A stretch of DNA of 64,000 nt, from the NCBI RefSeq assembly GCF_004801305.1, contig NZ_SSOD01000003.1, positions 310,001-374,000 on the forward strand, written 5' to 3'. Below are positions 31,388 to 40,345 of this stretch, one piece after another (the stretch's first letter is position 1; the number at the start of each line of letters is the position of its first letter). This stretch comes from Pseudothauera rhizosphaerae (GTDB lineage Bacteria; Pseudomonadota; Gammaproteobacteria; Burkholderiales; Rhodocyclaceae). The translations under genes and the position numbers were made by a program. The notes below the pieces were generated by a model. That model was given only the letters and a program-made list of their open reading frames with translations. It was not told where the DNA came from and ran no database searches.

Positions 31388-32074
31388 CTACTGCCCGGCG
31401 GCGTCGGGCACGGCGTCCGGCACCGGCTGCGGCGCATGCGGGTGGCGCAGCAGCCACTCGGTGGCCAGGCGGGCGTAGGCGGCGAGCGCGCCGGGGACGG
31501 CGAAGCCGTCGTCGCAGTCGCTCACCGCCTGCCAGTCGCGTTCGCCGGTGAGGTGTTCGTAGGACTGGCGCAGCATGGCCAGCCCCGGATCGCGCCCGCC
31601 GACCACGAAGCGCACTGGCGTCGCCAGTACGCGGAGCGGCTTGGCGCCGGCGAGGTCCGGCCGCCCGCCGCGGCAGGCCAGCGCCGCGTATTGTTCGGGG
31701 GCGCGGCCAGCGGCGCGGATCGTGGCGCCGCTGGCAGTGCCCGAGGCCAGCAGGCCGACTTCGAGCATGCGCAGCATGGGCTGGTGGGCGATCCAGTCGC
31801 GCACGCCTTCGATGCGCAGCGCCAGTTGGGGCACGTTGTAGCGGGCGTCCGGGTCGCGCGCTTCCTCGTAGGCGGTCAGCAGATCCACGGTGAGCGTGGC
31901 GAAGCCCGCCGCCTGCAACTGGCGCGTGACCTCGTCCTCGCGCTCGGCATCGGGCGGGGTGGAGAAGGGCTGCAGGATGACCGCCAGCGCGCGCACGTCG
32001 GGCGCATGGCAGAGCAGGGCTTCCAGCCAGACCTGGGCAGAGGGGATGCCGATGAGCGAGTGGCGCAGCTTCAC
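31388..32074 (-). CDS. Alpha/beta-hydrolase-like protein without the catalytic triad
   Basis: 228-residue protein resembling dienelactone-hydrolase-type alpha/beta hydrolases in order of elements: strand ALAVILQPFS, FATLTVDLLT, central LEVGLLASGTASGAT, RPDLAG, and VRFVVGGRDPGLAML. The nucleophile elbow expected as G-x-S-x-G reads A-S-G-T-A, and the usual catalytic His region reads SDCDDGFAVPGAL with no His. The Asp position (GGRD) is kept. It may be an inactive structural or binding protein. Start is GTG 32074. It follows amrS by 89 nt on the same strand. Confidence 0.75.
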   Translation of the reverse strand: MKLRHSLIGIPSAQVWLEALLCHAPDVRALAVILQPFSTPPDAEREDEVTRQLQAAGFATLTVDLLTAYEEARDPDARYNVPQLALRIEGVRDWIAHQPMLRMLEVGLLASGTASGATIRAAGRAPEQYAALACRGGRPDLAGAKPLRVLATPVRFVVGGRDPGLAMLRQSYEHLTGERDWQAVSDCDDGFAVPGALAAYARLATEWLLRHPHAPQPVPDAVPDAAGQ

Positions 32075-32163
32075 GATGGGATGCCGCCGTGGCGATGGGA
32101 AACGCGTTCCAGCATTGCACGCCTCCCAGCGGTCGGCAAGGCGCGCATTTCACGCTGACATGC

Positions 32164-33234
32164 TCAGTGGCGGTGGATGGCCACCGGGATGCGGCGCGAA
32201 CCGAAGGGGGCGGCGTACTCGCCGAAACGGCCGGCGAGCCGGGTGCCGCATTCCGTACAGCAGCCGTCCGGCGTGAGCCGGTAGTCGAGGATTTCGTACC
32301 AGTCGCGCACGATGAGCGCCTCGCCGCAGCCGGTGCAGCGCGTCGTGCCGCCTTCCCGGTCGTGCACGTTGCCGGTGTAGACGTGGCGCAGGCCGGCTTC
32401 GAGGGCGATGTTGCGCGCGCGGGTCAGCGTCGCGGGCGGGGTGGCGGGGAGGTCGGTGAGCTTGAAGTCGGGGTGGAAGGCTGTGAAGTGCAGCGGCACC
32501 GTGGTGCCGAGTTCGCGGGCGATCCAGGCGGTCATGGCCTTCAGCTCGGCGTCGGAGTCGTTCTTGCCGGGAATCAGCAGGGTGGTGATCTCCACCCATA
32601 CCTCGGTTTCATGGGCCAGCCAGGTCAGGGTGTCGAGCACGGGCTGCAGATGGGCGCCGCACAACTGGACGTAGAAGTCGTCGGTGAAGCCCTTCAGGTC
32701 CACGTTGGCGGCGTCCATGGGGGCGAAGAAGTCGCCGCGCGCCAGTTCGGTGATGTAGCCGGCGGTCACGGCGATGTTCTTGATCCCGAGCGCGTGGCAG
32801 GCTTCAGCGGTGTCGATGGCGTACTCGGCGAAGATCACCGGGTCGTTGTAGGTGTAGGCGACGCTGCGGCAGCCCCAGTGCGCCGCGGTGCGGGCGATTT
32901 CCTCGGGCGAGGCGGCGTCCATCAGGCGGTCCATGTCGCGGGACTTGGAGATGTCCCAGTTCTGGCAGAACTTGCACGCCAGGTTGCAGCCAGCGGTGCC
33001 GAAAGAGAACACCGAGGTGCCGGGGTAGAAGTGGTTGAGGGGCTTCTTCTCCACCGGGTCGATGCAGAAGCCCGAACTGCGCCCGTAGGTGGTGAGCACG
33101 ATGGCATCGCCTTCGCGCTGGCGCACGAAACACGCGCCGCGCTGGTCGGCGTGCAGCTTGCAGTAGCGCGGACAGAGGTCGCACTGGATGCGGCCGTCGT
33201 CGAGCGGATGCCAGTAGCGGACGGGGTGGTTCAC
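32164..33234 (-). CDS. amrS: AmmeMemoRadiSam system radical SAM enzyme
   Basis: 356-residue radical SAM protein of the AmmeMemoRadiSam set. The cluster motif is CNLACKFC at about residues 81-88. An N-terminal Cys-rich part (CDLCPRYCKLHADQRGACF) and a C-terminal ribbon with two Cys pairs (CTGC and CTEC) may bind extra metal. The core has VAYTYNDPVIFAEYA, NVDLKGF, and a TIM-barrel pattern. Substrate is unknown; the family resembles pyruvate-formate-lyase activators. Start is GTG 33234. Neighbouring AMMECR1 and MEMO genes support the assignment. Confidence 0.92.
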   Translation of the reverse strand: MNHPVRYWHPLDDGRIQCDLCPRYCKLHADQRGACFVRQREGDAIVLTTYGRSSGFCIDPVEKKPLNHFYPGTSVFSFGTAGCNLACKFCQNWDISKSRDMDRLMDAASPEEIARTAAHWGCRSVAYTYNDPVIFAEYAIDTAEACHALGIKNIAVTAGYITELARGDFFAPMDAANVDLKGFTDDFYVQLCGAHLQPVLDTLTWLAHETEVWVEITTLLIPGKNDSDAELKAMTAWIARELGTTVPLHFTAFHPDFKLTDLPATPPATLTRARNIALEAGLRHVYTGNVHDREGGTTRCTGCGEALIVRDWYEILDYRLTPDGCCTECGTRLAGRFGEYAAPFGSRRIPVAIHRH

Positions 33235-33310
33235 GGCGGGACTCCGAAGACGGATGTGCTGGCGACATCCTTGATTCAGCTTAGCCCTTCCCGCGTGCGC
33301 CTGCCGTCCG

Positions 33311-33880
33311 CTAACGGTTCTTTTCGTGCCACTTGCGCACGTGGTAGCGCGCGGCCATGAGCTGGGAGACGGGATAGTCGGGCGGCAGTCCGCCCTTCTG
33401 CTTGAGCGCGGCGAGGAAGCGGCGCGGCTCCGGCAGTTGTTCCCACACCTGGGGCAGGAAGGTGGCGCTGCGGCAGCCGGCGAAGAGGATCAGGCCGTCC
33501 TCGAAGGGACGCAGTTGCGCGAGCAGGTCGTCCTCGTCGGCGAAGTCGAGGAACTCGGGCTCGGAGAGCAGGGAGACTTCGATGTCCACCTCGGCGAGTT
33601 CCTTCGCCATGAGCGGCGGGAAGCGCGGGTCGCGGGTCGCGGCAGCCACTGCGTTGGCCGCCACGTCTTCCCCCAGCGGACGCTGGGCGCGCAGGCTGCC
33701 GATGCAGCCGCGCAGCTCGCCGTGCTTTTTCAGCGTTACGAAGGTTGCACCCCGTTGCTCCAGCGCCGGATCGTCGGGCAGCGCCGGGGCAGCCGCGCCC
33801 AGCTCGCGCGCGATGGCCGTCCGGGCGCGCGCCAGCAGCACGGCACCCAGGGCGTCGTCAGTGTCGGGGGGCTGCGGCAT
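33311..33880 (-). CDS. amrA: AmmeMemoRadiSam system protein A (AMMECR1 domain)
   Basis: AMMECR1-domain protein, about 189 residues from ATG 33880. The domain signature LRGCIGSLRAQRPLGEDV is at about residues 57-74, with AATRDPRFPPL following. The C-terminal region has VWEQLPEPRRFLAALKQKGG, as usual. The biochemical function is not established. An alternative ATG at 33913 would add 11 residues. It overlaps the MEMO gene by 23 nt, so the two are translationally coupled. Confidence 0.9.
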   Translation of the reverse strand: MPQPPDTDDALGAVLLARARTAIARELGAAAPALPDDPALEQRGATFVTLKKHGELRGCIGSLRAQRPLGEDVAANAVAAATRDPRFPPLMAKELAEVDIEVSLLSEPEFLDFADEDDLLAQLRPFEDGLILFAGCRSATFLPQVWEQLPEPRRFLAALKQKGGLPPDYPVSQLMAARYHVRKWHEKNR

Positions 33881-34685
33881 GGGCGGGGGACTCGCAGAAG
33901 GCGACGCTGGCATAGCCCACGACCCGGCCGCGGTCGCCGGCGGTGTCGCCGGAGTTGCGCAGATCCAGCAGGTGGGGCTCCAGGCCGTGGCGCTGGGCCA
34001 CGCGCAGCAGGCCGTTGATGGGCGTGGCGCCGCACGCCTGCTCGTGGTTCAGGCCGACCTGCAGGCGGATCACCTGTTCGATGGTGGCCCGGTCGCAATG
34101 GCGCGCCTGCTCGTAGCTCAGGTAGTGGGACAGGTCGGAACTGATCAGGATCAGCGTCTCCGGGCCGCCCCAGACACTCTCGATCAGGTCCGCGACCGCC
34201 TCGGCGTTCGCCCTGCCCACCAGCACCGGGACGAGTTCGAAACGCCCCAGCACGGTCTGCAGGAAGGGCAGTTGCACTTCCAGGCAGTGTTCGAAGGCGT
34301 GCGGGCGGTCATCCACGCTGACGTCGGCGCGGGCCTGCAGCGCCAGCCAGTCGGCCCGCGCCAGCGGCACCTCGCCCAAGGGGGTGGCGAAGGCCTGGGT
34401 GGCGGGTAGGGAGAAGCCGTCCACCGCCACGCGGTGGGTCGGACCCAGCATGACCACCTTGCGCACCACGTCGCGCAGGGGGGCGAGCACTGCGTAGGCA
34501 GTGGCGGCAATGGGGCCGGAGTAGATGTAGCCGGCGTGGGGCACGATCACCGCCTTGGGGGGCGGCACGTTCTCCAGGGGCACGGCGGTGGTCAGCAGTT
34601 CGCTCAGTTGCGCGCTGAGCACGAGGGGGTCGCCGGGGTAGAACTGGCCGGCGACCGCGGGAGGTCTGACGGATGCGATGGCCAT
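33858..34685 (-). CDS. amrB: AmmeMemoRadiSam system protein B (MEMO family)
   Basis: 275-residue MEMO-family protein, related to class III extradiol dioxygenases. Metal-site histidines are visible in VPHAGYIYSGPIAATAY and LGPTHRVAVDGF; further conserved blocks are FEHCLEVQLPFLQ and ISSDLSHYLSYEQA. The human homologue MEMO1 binds metal and has been linked to redox or iron handling; the bacterial role is not known. It begins with AVAGQFYPGDP, typical of the family. It sits between the DUF4010 gene and amrA. Confidence 0.92.
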   Translation of the reverse strand: MAIASVRPPAVAGQFYPGDPLVLSAQLSELLTTAVPLENVPPPKAVIVPHAGYIYSGPIAATAYAVLAPLRDVVRKVVMLGPTHRVAVDGFSLPATQAFATPLGEVPLARADWLALQARADVSVDDRPHAFEHCLEVQLPFLQTVLGRFELVPVLVGRANAEAVADLIESVWGGPETLILISSDLSHYLSYEQARHCDRATIEQVIRLQVGLNHEQACGATPINGLLRVAQRHGLEPHLLDLRNSGDTAGDRGRVVGYASVAFCESPAHAAAPRH

Positions 34686-34737
34686 GGGAGGAATCCGCGT
34701 CGAGGTGGCAGACTGAACGCCGCCACTACACGAAAAA

Positions 34738-36012
34738 TTATAGGCCCTGCGCCCCCAGCGCGCTCCAGGCGATGCCGCCGAGCACGCCGATGCCCACCGC
34801 GCCCATACCGCCCAGCACCTTGAGGCCCAGTTCGCGGCCGCCGATCACCATCGCGAGACCGGTCTTGAAGCCCAGGTTGGCCAGCATCCCCAGGCCGATG
34901 GCGATGACCGTGGGCCCCAGCGCGAGCTTGTCGAGTGCAAACAGGCGCAGGCTGGAGAGCGCGATGGCGTCGATGTCGGTGAGGCCGGAGACCAGCGCCA
35001 GCGCGTACAGGCCGCGATTGCCGGCGATGTCCGAGAGCCATGCGGCGATCAGCAGCACCACCGCGTAGAGGGCGCCGAAGCCCAGCGCGGTGCGCAGTTC
35101 GGTGGGGTTGGTGGTCTCGGGCAGCACCGCCTCTCCCCGTTCGGTGAGCCGGCGCCAGTTCCACAGCAGCGCGAACAGGCCGAGCAGCAGCGCCGGCACG
35201 ACGACGGTCAGCAACTGGGAGATCACCCCCGGCGCAACCACTAGCGCGACGATGCCCACGCGCACGACCATGACCAGGTTGGCGAGCACGATCACCAGCG
35301 CGGCCATCGTCGCCATGGCCGGTGTTTCCCGCGCGTAGCGCGCATACACCATGGTCGTCGCCGTGCTCGACGCGAGCCCGCCGAAGATGCCGACGAAGGC
35401 GGCGCCGTAGCGTGCGCCCGCCAGTTGCAGCGCGGCGTAGCCGGCGAGGCTGACGCCCGAGATCAGCACCACCATCCACCAGATCTGGTACGGATTGAGC
35501 GCCGCGTAGGGGCCGAATTCCCGGTCCGGCAGGATGGGCAGGATGACCAGCGACAGCACGCCGAACTGCAGGATGGAAATCCAGTCGCGCGGCTGCAGCC
35601 GGGTGGCGATGCCGCGCAACTGGGCCTTGAAGTACAGCAGCACGGTGGTGCCGACGGCGAGCATGACCGCGAGCTGCGCATGGCCGTACCACACCGCGGC
35701 CCCCAGGCAGTAGCACACCAGCAGCGCCGCCACCGAGGTGGTGCCCGGATCGCTGGGGTCCGGGTGGCGCAGGTAGGCGGCGATGATCATCGCCCCGATC
35801 ACCGCCATGCCCACCGCCAGCGGCAGGATGCTCGAAAGCTGCTGGCCGAGCAGTCCGGTCAGCGCGCCCAGCATGCCCACCAGGCCGAAGGTGCGCAGGC
35901 CGGCGCGGGCGGAGGCGACGCGCTCGCGTTCCAGGCCGATCAGCAGGCCGATGCCGATGGCGATCAGGAAGGCCTGGCCCTGGTCGGTATCGAAGGGGAT
36001 GGAAAAGGGCAT
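34738..36012 (-). CDS. MgtC/SapB and DUF4010 family membrane protein
   Basis: 424-residue polytopic inner-membrane protein with about 11-12 hydrophobic helices. The N-terminal third is MgtC/SapB-like (GIGLLIGLERERVASARAGLR, FGLVGMLGALTGLL); the rest matches DUF4010 (GLASSTATTMVYARYARET, ALALVSGLTDIDAIALSSL). MgtC proteins modulate Mg2+ and phosphate homeostasis; the substrate of this longer form is unknown. ATG 36012 (MPFSIPFDTDQG) is chosen over a start at 36051. It is upstream of the amr trio on the same strand. Confidence 0.85.
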   Translation of the reverse strand: MPFSIPFDTDQGQAFLIAIGIGLLIGLERERVASARAGLRTFGLVGMLGALTGLLGQQLSSILPLAVGMAVIGAMIIAAYLRHPDPSDPGTTSVAALLVCYCLGAAVWYGHAQLAVMLAVGTTVLLYFKAQLRGIATRLQPRDWISILQFGVLSLVILPILPDREFGPYAALNPYQIWWMVVLISGVSLAGYAALQLAGARYGAAFVGIFGGLASSTATTMVYARYARETPAMATMAALVIVLANLVMVVRVGIVALVVAPGVISQLLTVVVPALLLGLFALLWNWRRLTERGEAVLPETTNPTELRTALGFGALYAVVLLIAAWLSDIAGNRGLYALALVSGLTDIDAIALSSLRLFALDKLALGPTVIAIGLGMLANLGFKTGLAMVIGGRELGLKVLGGMGAVGIGVLGGIAWSALGAQGL

Positions 36013-36113
36013 GGGAGGCCGGGCGCCACATGTATTCGTTACGGCGCACAACTTTAATGCATGGTGCGTGGGCAGTCGATGCCGCAGGCTGCTGCGCCGG
36101 GTTGAATCCGGGC

Positions 36114-36128
36114 TAGAATTCGCGCGCC
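36114..36128 (+). promoter_or_regulatory. -10-like element before ispD
   Basis: TAGAAT at 36114-36119 followed by TCGCGCGCC and then directly the ispD ATG at 36129. This would give an almost leaderless mRNA. No clear -35. Confidence 0.35.
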
Positions 36129-36830
36129 ATGCAGACCTTTCACCCCCGCCATTTCGCCATCGTGCCCGCCGCCGGCAGCGGCAGCCGCATGGGTGCCGAC
36201 AAGCCCAAGCAGTATCTGCCCCTGCTGGGCCGGCCCCTCATCCATCATGCCCTCGCCGTGCTGTGTGCGACGCCGGAGATCGACAAGGTGTTCGTCGTGC
36301 TCTCGGTGGGCGATGCCGAATGGGCGCGCCACGACTGGTCGGCGCTGGGGCCGAAGCTGGTGCCGCTGTTCTGCGGCGGCGCGACGCGGGCGGACAGCGT
36401 GCTCGCCGGTTTGCGCGCGATCTCGGGCGAGGCGGCGCAATCCGACTGGGTGCTGGTGCATGATGCCGCGCGCCCCTGCCTGGCGTCCTGGCACATCGAC
36501 AAGCTGATCCGCGAATTGGCCCACGACGAGGTCGGCGGCCTGCTGGCCGTGCCCGTGGCCGACACGCTGAAGCAGGCCGATGCCCAGCGCCACGTCCAGC
36601 GCACCGTGCCGCGGGACAGCCTGTGGCAGGCGCAGACGCCGCAGATGTTCCGCTACGTGATGCTGCGCCGCGCGCTGGAATCGGCCCACGACGTCACCGA
36701 CGAGGCCAGCGCCGTCGAGGCCGCCGGCCTGCGTCCGCGGCTCATCGAGGGCGACACCACCAACCTCAAGGTGACCTATCCGCTGGACCTGCACCTGGCG
36801 GAGTGGATCCTGCAGAACCGCGACAAGTGA
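36129..36830 (+). CDS. ispD: 2-C-methyl-D-erythritol 4-phosphate cytidylyltransferase
   Basis: MEP-pathway enzyme making CDP-methylerythritol, 233 residues. CTP-binding loop [20 protein letters not shown] at the N-terminus, then [26 protein letters not shown] and [12 protein letters not shown] with conserved TDEASAVE. It heads a two-gene operon with ispF, 14 nt downstream, and is divergent from the DUF4010 gene. Confidence 0.97.
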   Translation: MQTFHPRHFAIVPAAGSGSRMGADKPKQYLPLLGRPLIHHALAVLCATPEIDKVFVVLSVGDAEWARHDWSALGPKLVPLFCGGATRADSVLAGLRAISGEAAQSDWVLVHDAARPCLASWHIDKLIRELAHDEVGGLLAVPVADTLKQADAQRHVQRTVPRDSLWQAQTPQMFRYVMLRRALESAHDVTDEASAVEAAGLRPRLIEGDTTNLKVTYPLDLHLAEWILQNRDK

Positions 36831-36844
36831 GCGGAGTGCCCGTC

Positions 36845-37333
36845 ATGAGTTTCCCCTTCCGCATCGGCCAGGGCTTCGACGTCCACGCCCTGGTGCCCGG
36901 CCGCCCGCTGATCGTCGGCGGCGTCACCATCCCCTTCGAGCGCGGCCTGCTCGGCCATTCCGACGCCGACGTGCTGCTGCATGCGCTCACCGACGCGCTG
37001 CTGGGCGCGGCCGGCCTGGGCGACATCGGGCGGCTCTTTCCGGACACCGATCCGGCCCATGCCGGCGCCGACAGCCGCGTGCTGCTGCGCGAGGCCTGGG
37101 CGCGCGTGCGCGGTGAAGGCTGGCAGGTGGTGAACATCGACGCCACGGTGATCTGCCGCGCGCCGAAGATCCTGCCGCACGCGCCGGCGATGGCCGCCCA
37201 CATCGCCGCCGACCTGGGCTGCGCGGCGGAGGCGGTGAACATCAAGGGCAAGACCACGGAGAAGCTCGGCTTCACCGGGCGGGGCGAGGGCATCGCCGCG
37301 CAGGTGGTGGCGTTGCTCGCCCGCAGCGCCTGA
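36845..37333 (+). CDS. ispF: 2-C-methyl-D-erythritol 2,4-cyclodiphosphate synthase
   Basis: Zinc-dependent trimeric enzyme forming MEcPP, 162 residues. Zn ligands in GQGFDVHAL (Asp and His) and later [20 protein letters not shown] with the conserved His; [13 protein letters not shown] and [15 protein letters not shown] complete the active site. ATG 36845 follows a GGAG site (GCGGAGTGCCCGTC). It is the third MEP gene in the window. Confidence 0.97.
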   Translation: MSFPFRIGQGFDVHALVPGRPLIVGGVTIPFERGLLGHSDADVLLHALTDALLGAAGLGDIGRLFPDTDPAHAGADSRVLLREAWARVRGEGWQVVNIDATVICRAPKILPHAPAMAAHIAADLGCAAEAVNIKGKTTEKLGFTGRGEGIAAQVVALLARSA

Positions 37334-37360
37334 AGGCGGTACCGTTCTCCCGACGAAAAG

Positions 37361-37412
37361 CGGGGCGCCCAAGCGCCCCGCGGCTCTTCGGGGCTGCCGT
37401 TGCAGCAGCCCC
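37361..37412. terminator. Tandem hairpins between convergent ispF and the 37436 gene
   Basis: CGGGGCGC (37361-37368) pairs with GCGCCCCG (37373-37380), and GGGGCTGC (37390-37397) pairs with GCAGCCCC (37405-37412). The GC-rich stems lie between two converging stops. No long T-run, so efficiency is uncertain. Confidence 0.6.
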
Positions 37413-37435
37413 ATCGTCTCCGGAAGAGAGACGGC

Positions 37436-37876
37436 TCAGAGATAGATGCATCCCGCCAGCCGTTCGGCCAGCAGCGGTTCGGGTGTCTTCGTATAGTCCT
37501 TTTCGAAACGGTCGGAGACCAGTTGCGCCGTGGGTCCGTCCATGACCGAGTTCAGCATGCCCATGAAGGCCGGCGGCGCGACCAGGATGGCCCGCCGGAA
37601 GGCGTTCTTGGAGCGGCCCAGGTACAGCTCCTGGGCGATTTCCTGGGCGAATACCTTGGCTTCGTGCTGTTTCGGGAGGGTCTGCGGCTGCTTGGCGCCG
37701 CCGCCGGAGCCGGTGACGGTCATGGCGCCGGGGCGGTCGGTGACGAGTTCGGCGTTTTTCTGCCTGCTTTCGGGATGGATCAGTTCCTTGACCAGCTTCA
37801 TGCCCTTGTTGGGGCCCAGGTTTTCGTACAATTTGCACAGGCTGGCGTTGGCAACCAGAATCCAGGTGATGGTCAT
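37436..37876 (-). CDS. Host attachment protein-like (PF10116/AtsE family)
   Basis: 146-residue protein of the family first annotated as host-attachment proteins in Agrobacterium (AtsE). It starts MTITWILVANASLCKLYE and contains RHEAKVFAQEIAQ-like KQHEAKVFAQEIAQEL and ILVAPPAFMGML. The fold is RNase-H/eRF1-like in related families, and the name likely does not reflect function here. No signal peptide. A strong GGAGGG site precedes ATG 37876. Confidence 0.8.
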   Translation of the reverse strand: MTITWILVANASLCKLYENLGPNKGMKLVKELIHPESRQKNAELVTDRPGAMTVTGSGGGAKQPQTLPKQHEAKVFAQEIAQELYLGRSKNAFRRAILVAPPAFMGMLNSVMDGPTAQLVSDRFEKDYTKTPEPLLAERLAGCIYL

Positions 37877-38074
37877 GAGACACCCTCCGCGTGTTGGCTG
37901 AACCGGGTTCGCCTGAAATGGCGGGTTTACCTGTAGAGGCACTTCAAGCTTAGTCAGGGGGTTTCATGGCTGACAAGCGCGGGATGTTTCGGTGGGCGAA
38001 ACGGCGTTTCAGTTATGCCCGCAACCCACTGCGGAACCCGCGCCCCTGCATGATTGCATTGGCCGCAACATTCT

Positions 38075-38539
38075 TCAGAATATGCCCAAGGCAATACCCG
38101 TGGCCATCGCGGCGCCCAGTTCCTCGCAGCGCGTGAGGTCGTCGGCGGTGATCTCATTGCGTATCACCAGCGGCGCGGCCGCCGGCTTCCAGCCATAGCC
38201 GTTGGCGATCCGCCCGACCTCGCGCACCGCGCCGCTGCCGTCGTTGCCGGCGCTGACGAAGAGCCCGTAGGGCAGGGCGGTGAGCCTGCCCTCGCAGGGA
38301 TAGTAGGTACGGTCGAAGAAGTCCTTGAGCGCGCCGGACATGTAGCCGAAGTTCTCCGGCGTGCCCAGCAGCAGCCCATCGCAGGCGAGCAGATCGTCGC
38401 TGCCCGCATCGAAGGCGCGCTTGATGACGGTCTCGGTCTCGTCCACCGTCAGCGCGCCGCGCAACACCGCCTCCGCCAGCCGGCCGGTGTTGCCCGACTG
38501 GGTGTGGTAGACGATCAGCAGGCGCTTGCGCTCCAGCAT
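38075..38539 (-). CDS. Flavodoxin-like protein / NAD(P)H-dependent FMN reductase family
   Basis: 154-residue flavodoxin fold. FMN-phosphate loop HTQSGNTGRLAEAV at about residues 12-25, GLLLGTPENFGYMSGALKDFFDR around 56-78 (read in two parts), and GLFVSAGNDGSGAV for the isoalloxazine site. Likely a soluble redox protein; the partner is unknown. It is 20 nt downstream of mtfA on the same strand, probably in one operon with mtfA and the EamA gene. Confidence 0.85.
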   Translation of the reverse strand: MLERKRLLIVYHTQSGNTGRLAEAVLRGALTVDETETVIKRAFDAGSDDLLACDGLLLGTPENFGYMSGALKDFFDRTYYPCEGRLTALPYGLFVSAGNDGSGAVREVGRIANGYGWKPAAAPLVIRNEITADDLTRCEELGAAMATGIALGIF

Positions 38540-38559
38540 CGGCGGTCCTCCGCGGAACC

Positions 38560-39336
38560 TTAGCGGTTCGACGCGGCGGCGCGTCCGGCGTTCGCCGGGT
38601 CGAGGCGGAAGTAGGCGGCGAGCTGATCGTAGACGGCGGGGAACTCAGCACGCAGGCCGTGCGGGTCGAGGAAGAAGGTCTCCGCCGCCACGGCGAAGAA
38701 TTCGCCCGGCTCTTCGGCGCCGTAGGGGTCGAGCACCGTGTCCTCGCCCTTGTCCACCTGGGCGCAGAAGCGTTCGTAGGCTTCGTTGAAGGCCCGTGCC
38801 CAGGCCTTGCGCGACATGGTCGCCGGCAACGGCGGAAAGCCGTCCACACCGCCGTTCTCCATGTCCAGCTTGTGGGCGAACTCGTGGATGACCACGTTCA
38901 CGCCTTCCGGCGCGTCGTCCCCGTCGAACCAGGACACCAGCACCGGCCCGCCTTCCCAGGCCTCGCCCAGCACCTCGTCGTCGTACTCGTGCACCACGCC
39001 GTCCTCGTCCTGGATGCTGCGCGGTATCACGAAATCCCCCGGATAGACGATGATGCCCACCCAGCCGCGATAGGCGGCGAGGCCGATGTTGAGCACCGGC
39101 AGGCAGGCCTGCAGCGCGATCGCCAGCATCATCTCGTCGGTCACCTGCAGCCCGTGGGCGCCGTGAAACTGCTTGTCGCGCAGGAAGTCGAGCGCCATCC
39201 CGCGCAGGCGGCGGCGCTCGGCCGCCGGCAGGAAATCCAGGAAGGGCAGGTAGCGCTCCACGTGCCGCCACTGGGCTTCGGGCACGTCGGGACGCTGCGG
39301 CCCGCGCCCGAACAGGCGGCGCAGCCAGCCCAGCAT
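38560..39336 (-). CDS. mtfA: MtfA-type M90 zinc peptidase
   Basis: 258-residue M90-family metallopeptidase. Zinc motif HEFAH in NVVIHEFAHKLDMENG at about residue 150, with the downstream Glu in AVAAETFFLDP. In E. coli MtfA is activated by binding the repressor Mlc and affects glucose PTS expression; in this lineage the partner is unknown. The N-terminus MLGWLRRLFGRG is short and basic. ATG 39336 overlaps the stop of the upstream EamA gene (ATGA). Confidence 0.9.
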   Translation of the reverse strand: MLGWLRRLFGRGPQRPDVPEAQWRHVERYLPFLDFLPAAERRRLRGMALDFLRDKQFHGAHGLQVTDEMMLAIALQACLPVLNIGLAAYRGWVGIIVYPGDFVIPRSIQDEDGVVHEYDDEVLGEAWEGGPVLVSWFDGDDAPEGVNVVIHEFAHKLDMENGGVDGFPPLPATMSRKAWARAFNEAYERFCAQVDKGEDTVLDPYGAEEPGEFFAVAAETFFLDPHGLRAEFPAVYDQLAAYFRLDPANAGRAAASNR

Positions 39337-40229
39337 CAGGCCGGCCTCCGCCGTGTGGTCAGGAAGATACCGGCGAACACCAGCGCGATGCCGACGAAGT
39401 GGTACCACTGCGGCCGTTCGCCGAGGAAGACCGCCGCCAGGATGGTGCCGAACACCGGCATCAGATGGATGAAGAGCGATCCGCGGCTGGGCCCGACCGC
39501 CGCCACCCCGGCGTTGTAGAACACGTAGCCGAGAAAGCCCGGGAAGATGGCGACGTAAAGGATGCCGAGGAGGGAGGCCGCGTTCAGTTCGGTGCTGCGC
39601 CCGGAAGCCATCTCCCAGCCATAGACCGGCACCAGGGCCGCCAGCCCGACCACGGTGAAGGCGAACAGCATCACCATCGGGTCCAAGCCCTGGGGGCGCC
39701 ACTGCAGGCCCACGGTGTACAGGCCCCACACCAGCACCGCGCCCAGCATCCACAGGTCGCCGGTGTTCAGGCTGAAGGCGAGCAGGGTGTGGACGTCGCC
39801 GCGCCCCACGATGGCCATGACCCCGGCCAGGGACACCAGCACGCCGACCGCCTCCAGTACGGTGAGGCGCTTGCCGAGCAGCACGAAGGCCAGCGCGATG
39901 GTGGCGATGGGGATACAGGAATTGAGCAGCGTGGCGTTGGTGGCCGTAGTGTATTGCAGCGCGATGTAGGCCAGGGTGTTGAAGCCGCCCACGCCCAGCA
40001 GACCCAGCACCACCATGGGCCGCCAGTGGCGGCGCAGCGTCGGCCACTGCTCGCGCAGCTTCGGCAGGGCGAAGGGCAGTACGAGCACGAGCGCGATCGC
40101 CCAGCGCCAGAAGGCCAGCGAGATCGGCGGCACGGCTTCGCGCAGGCCGCGGCCGACGACCATGTTGCCGGACCAGAACAGGGCGGTGAGGGTGAGCAGC
40201 AGGTAGGGGTTGGCGGAAAGACGCTTCAT
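39336..40229 (-). CDS. EamA/DMT-family transporter
   Basis: 297-residue inner-membrane protein with ten predicted helices in two EamA repeats (about 8-140 and 155-290). Family landmarks: TALFWSGNMVVGRGL, AYIALQYTTATNATLLNSCIP (in pieces), and the repeat-two end PVFGTILAAVFLGE. Such carriers export amino acids, nucleosides or other small metabolites; the substrate is unknown. It heads the mtfA-flavodoxin operon and is divergent from relA. Confidence 0.88.
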   Translation of the reverse strand: MKRLSANPYLLLTLTALFWSGNMVVGRGLREAVPPISLAFWRWAIALVLVLPFALPKLREQWPTLRRHWRPMVVLGLLGVGGFNTLAYIALQYTTATNATLLNSCIPIATIALAFVLLGKRLTVLEAVGVLVSLAGVMAIVGRGDVHTLLAFSLNTGDLWMLGAVLVWGLYTVGLQWRPQGLDPMVMLFAFTVVGLAALVPVYGWEMASGRSTELNAASLLGILYVAIFPGFLGYVFYNAGVAAVGPSRGSLFIHLMPVFGTILAAVFLGERPQWYHFVGIALVFAGIFLTTRRRPA

Positions 40230-40332
40230 GGCGCTCGTCTTGTCGTTCTTTTGCGAGCGGCGATGATGGCACAGCGCGCCGCGTTTGGGAGTTGGGGAAA
40301 ACGCGCCCGCGCCCGCGCCGGGGGCGATATGG

Positions 40333-40345
40333 GATAATCCGCGCC
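40333..40345 (+). promoter_or_regulatory. -10-like element before relA
   Basis: GATAAT at 40333-40338 (five of six) followed by CCGCGCC, then the relA ATG at 40346. Transcription would begin at or beside the start codon. No convincing -35. Confidence 0.4.
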
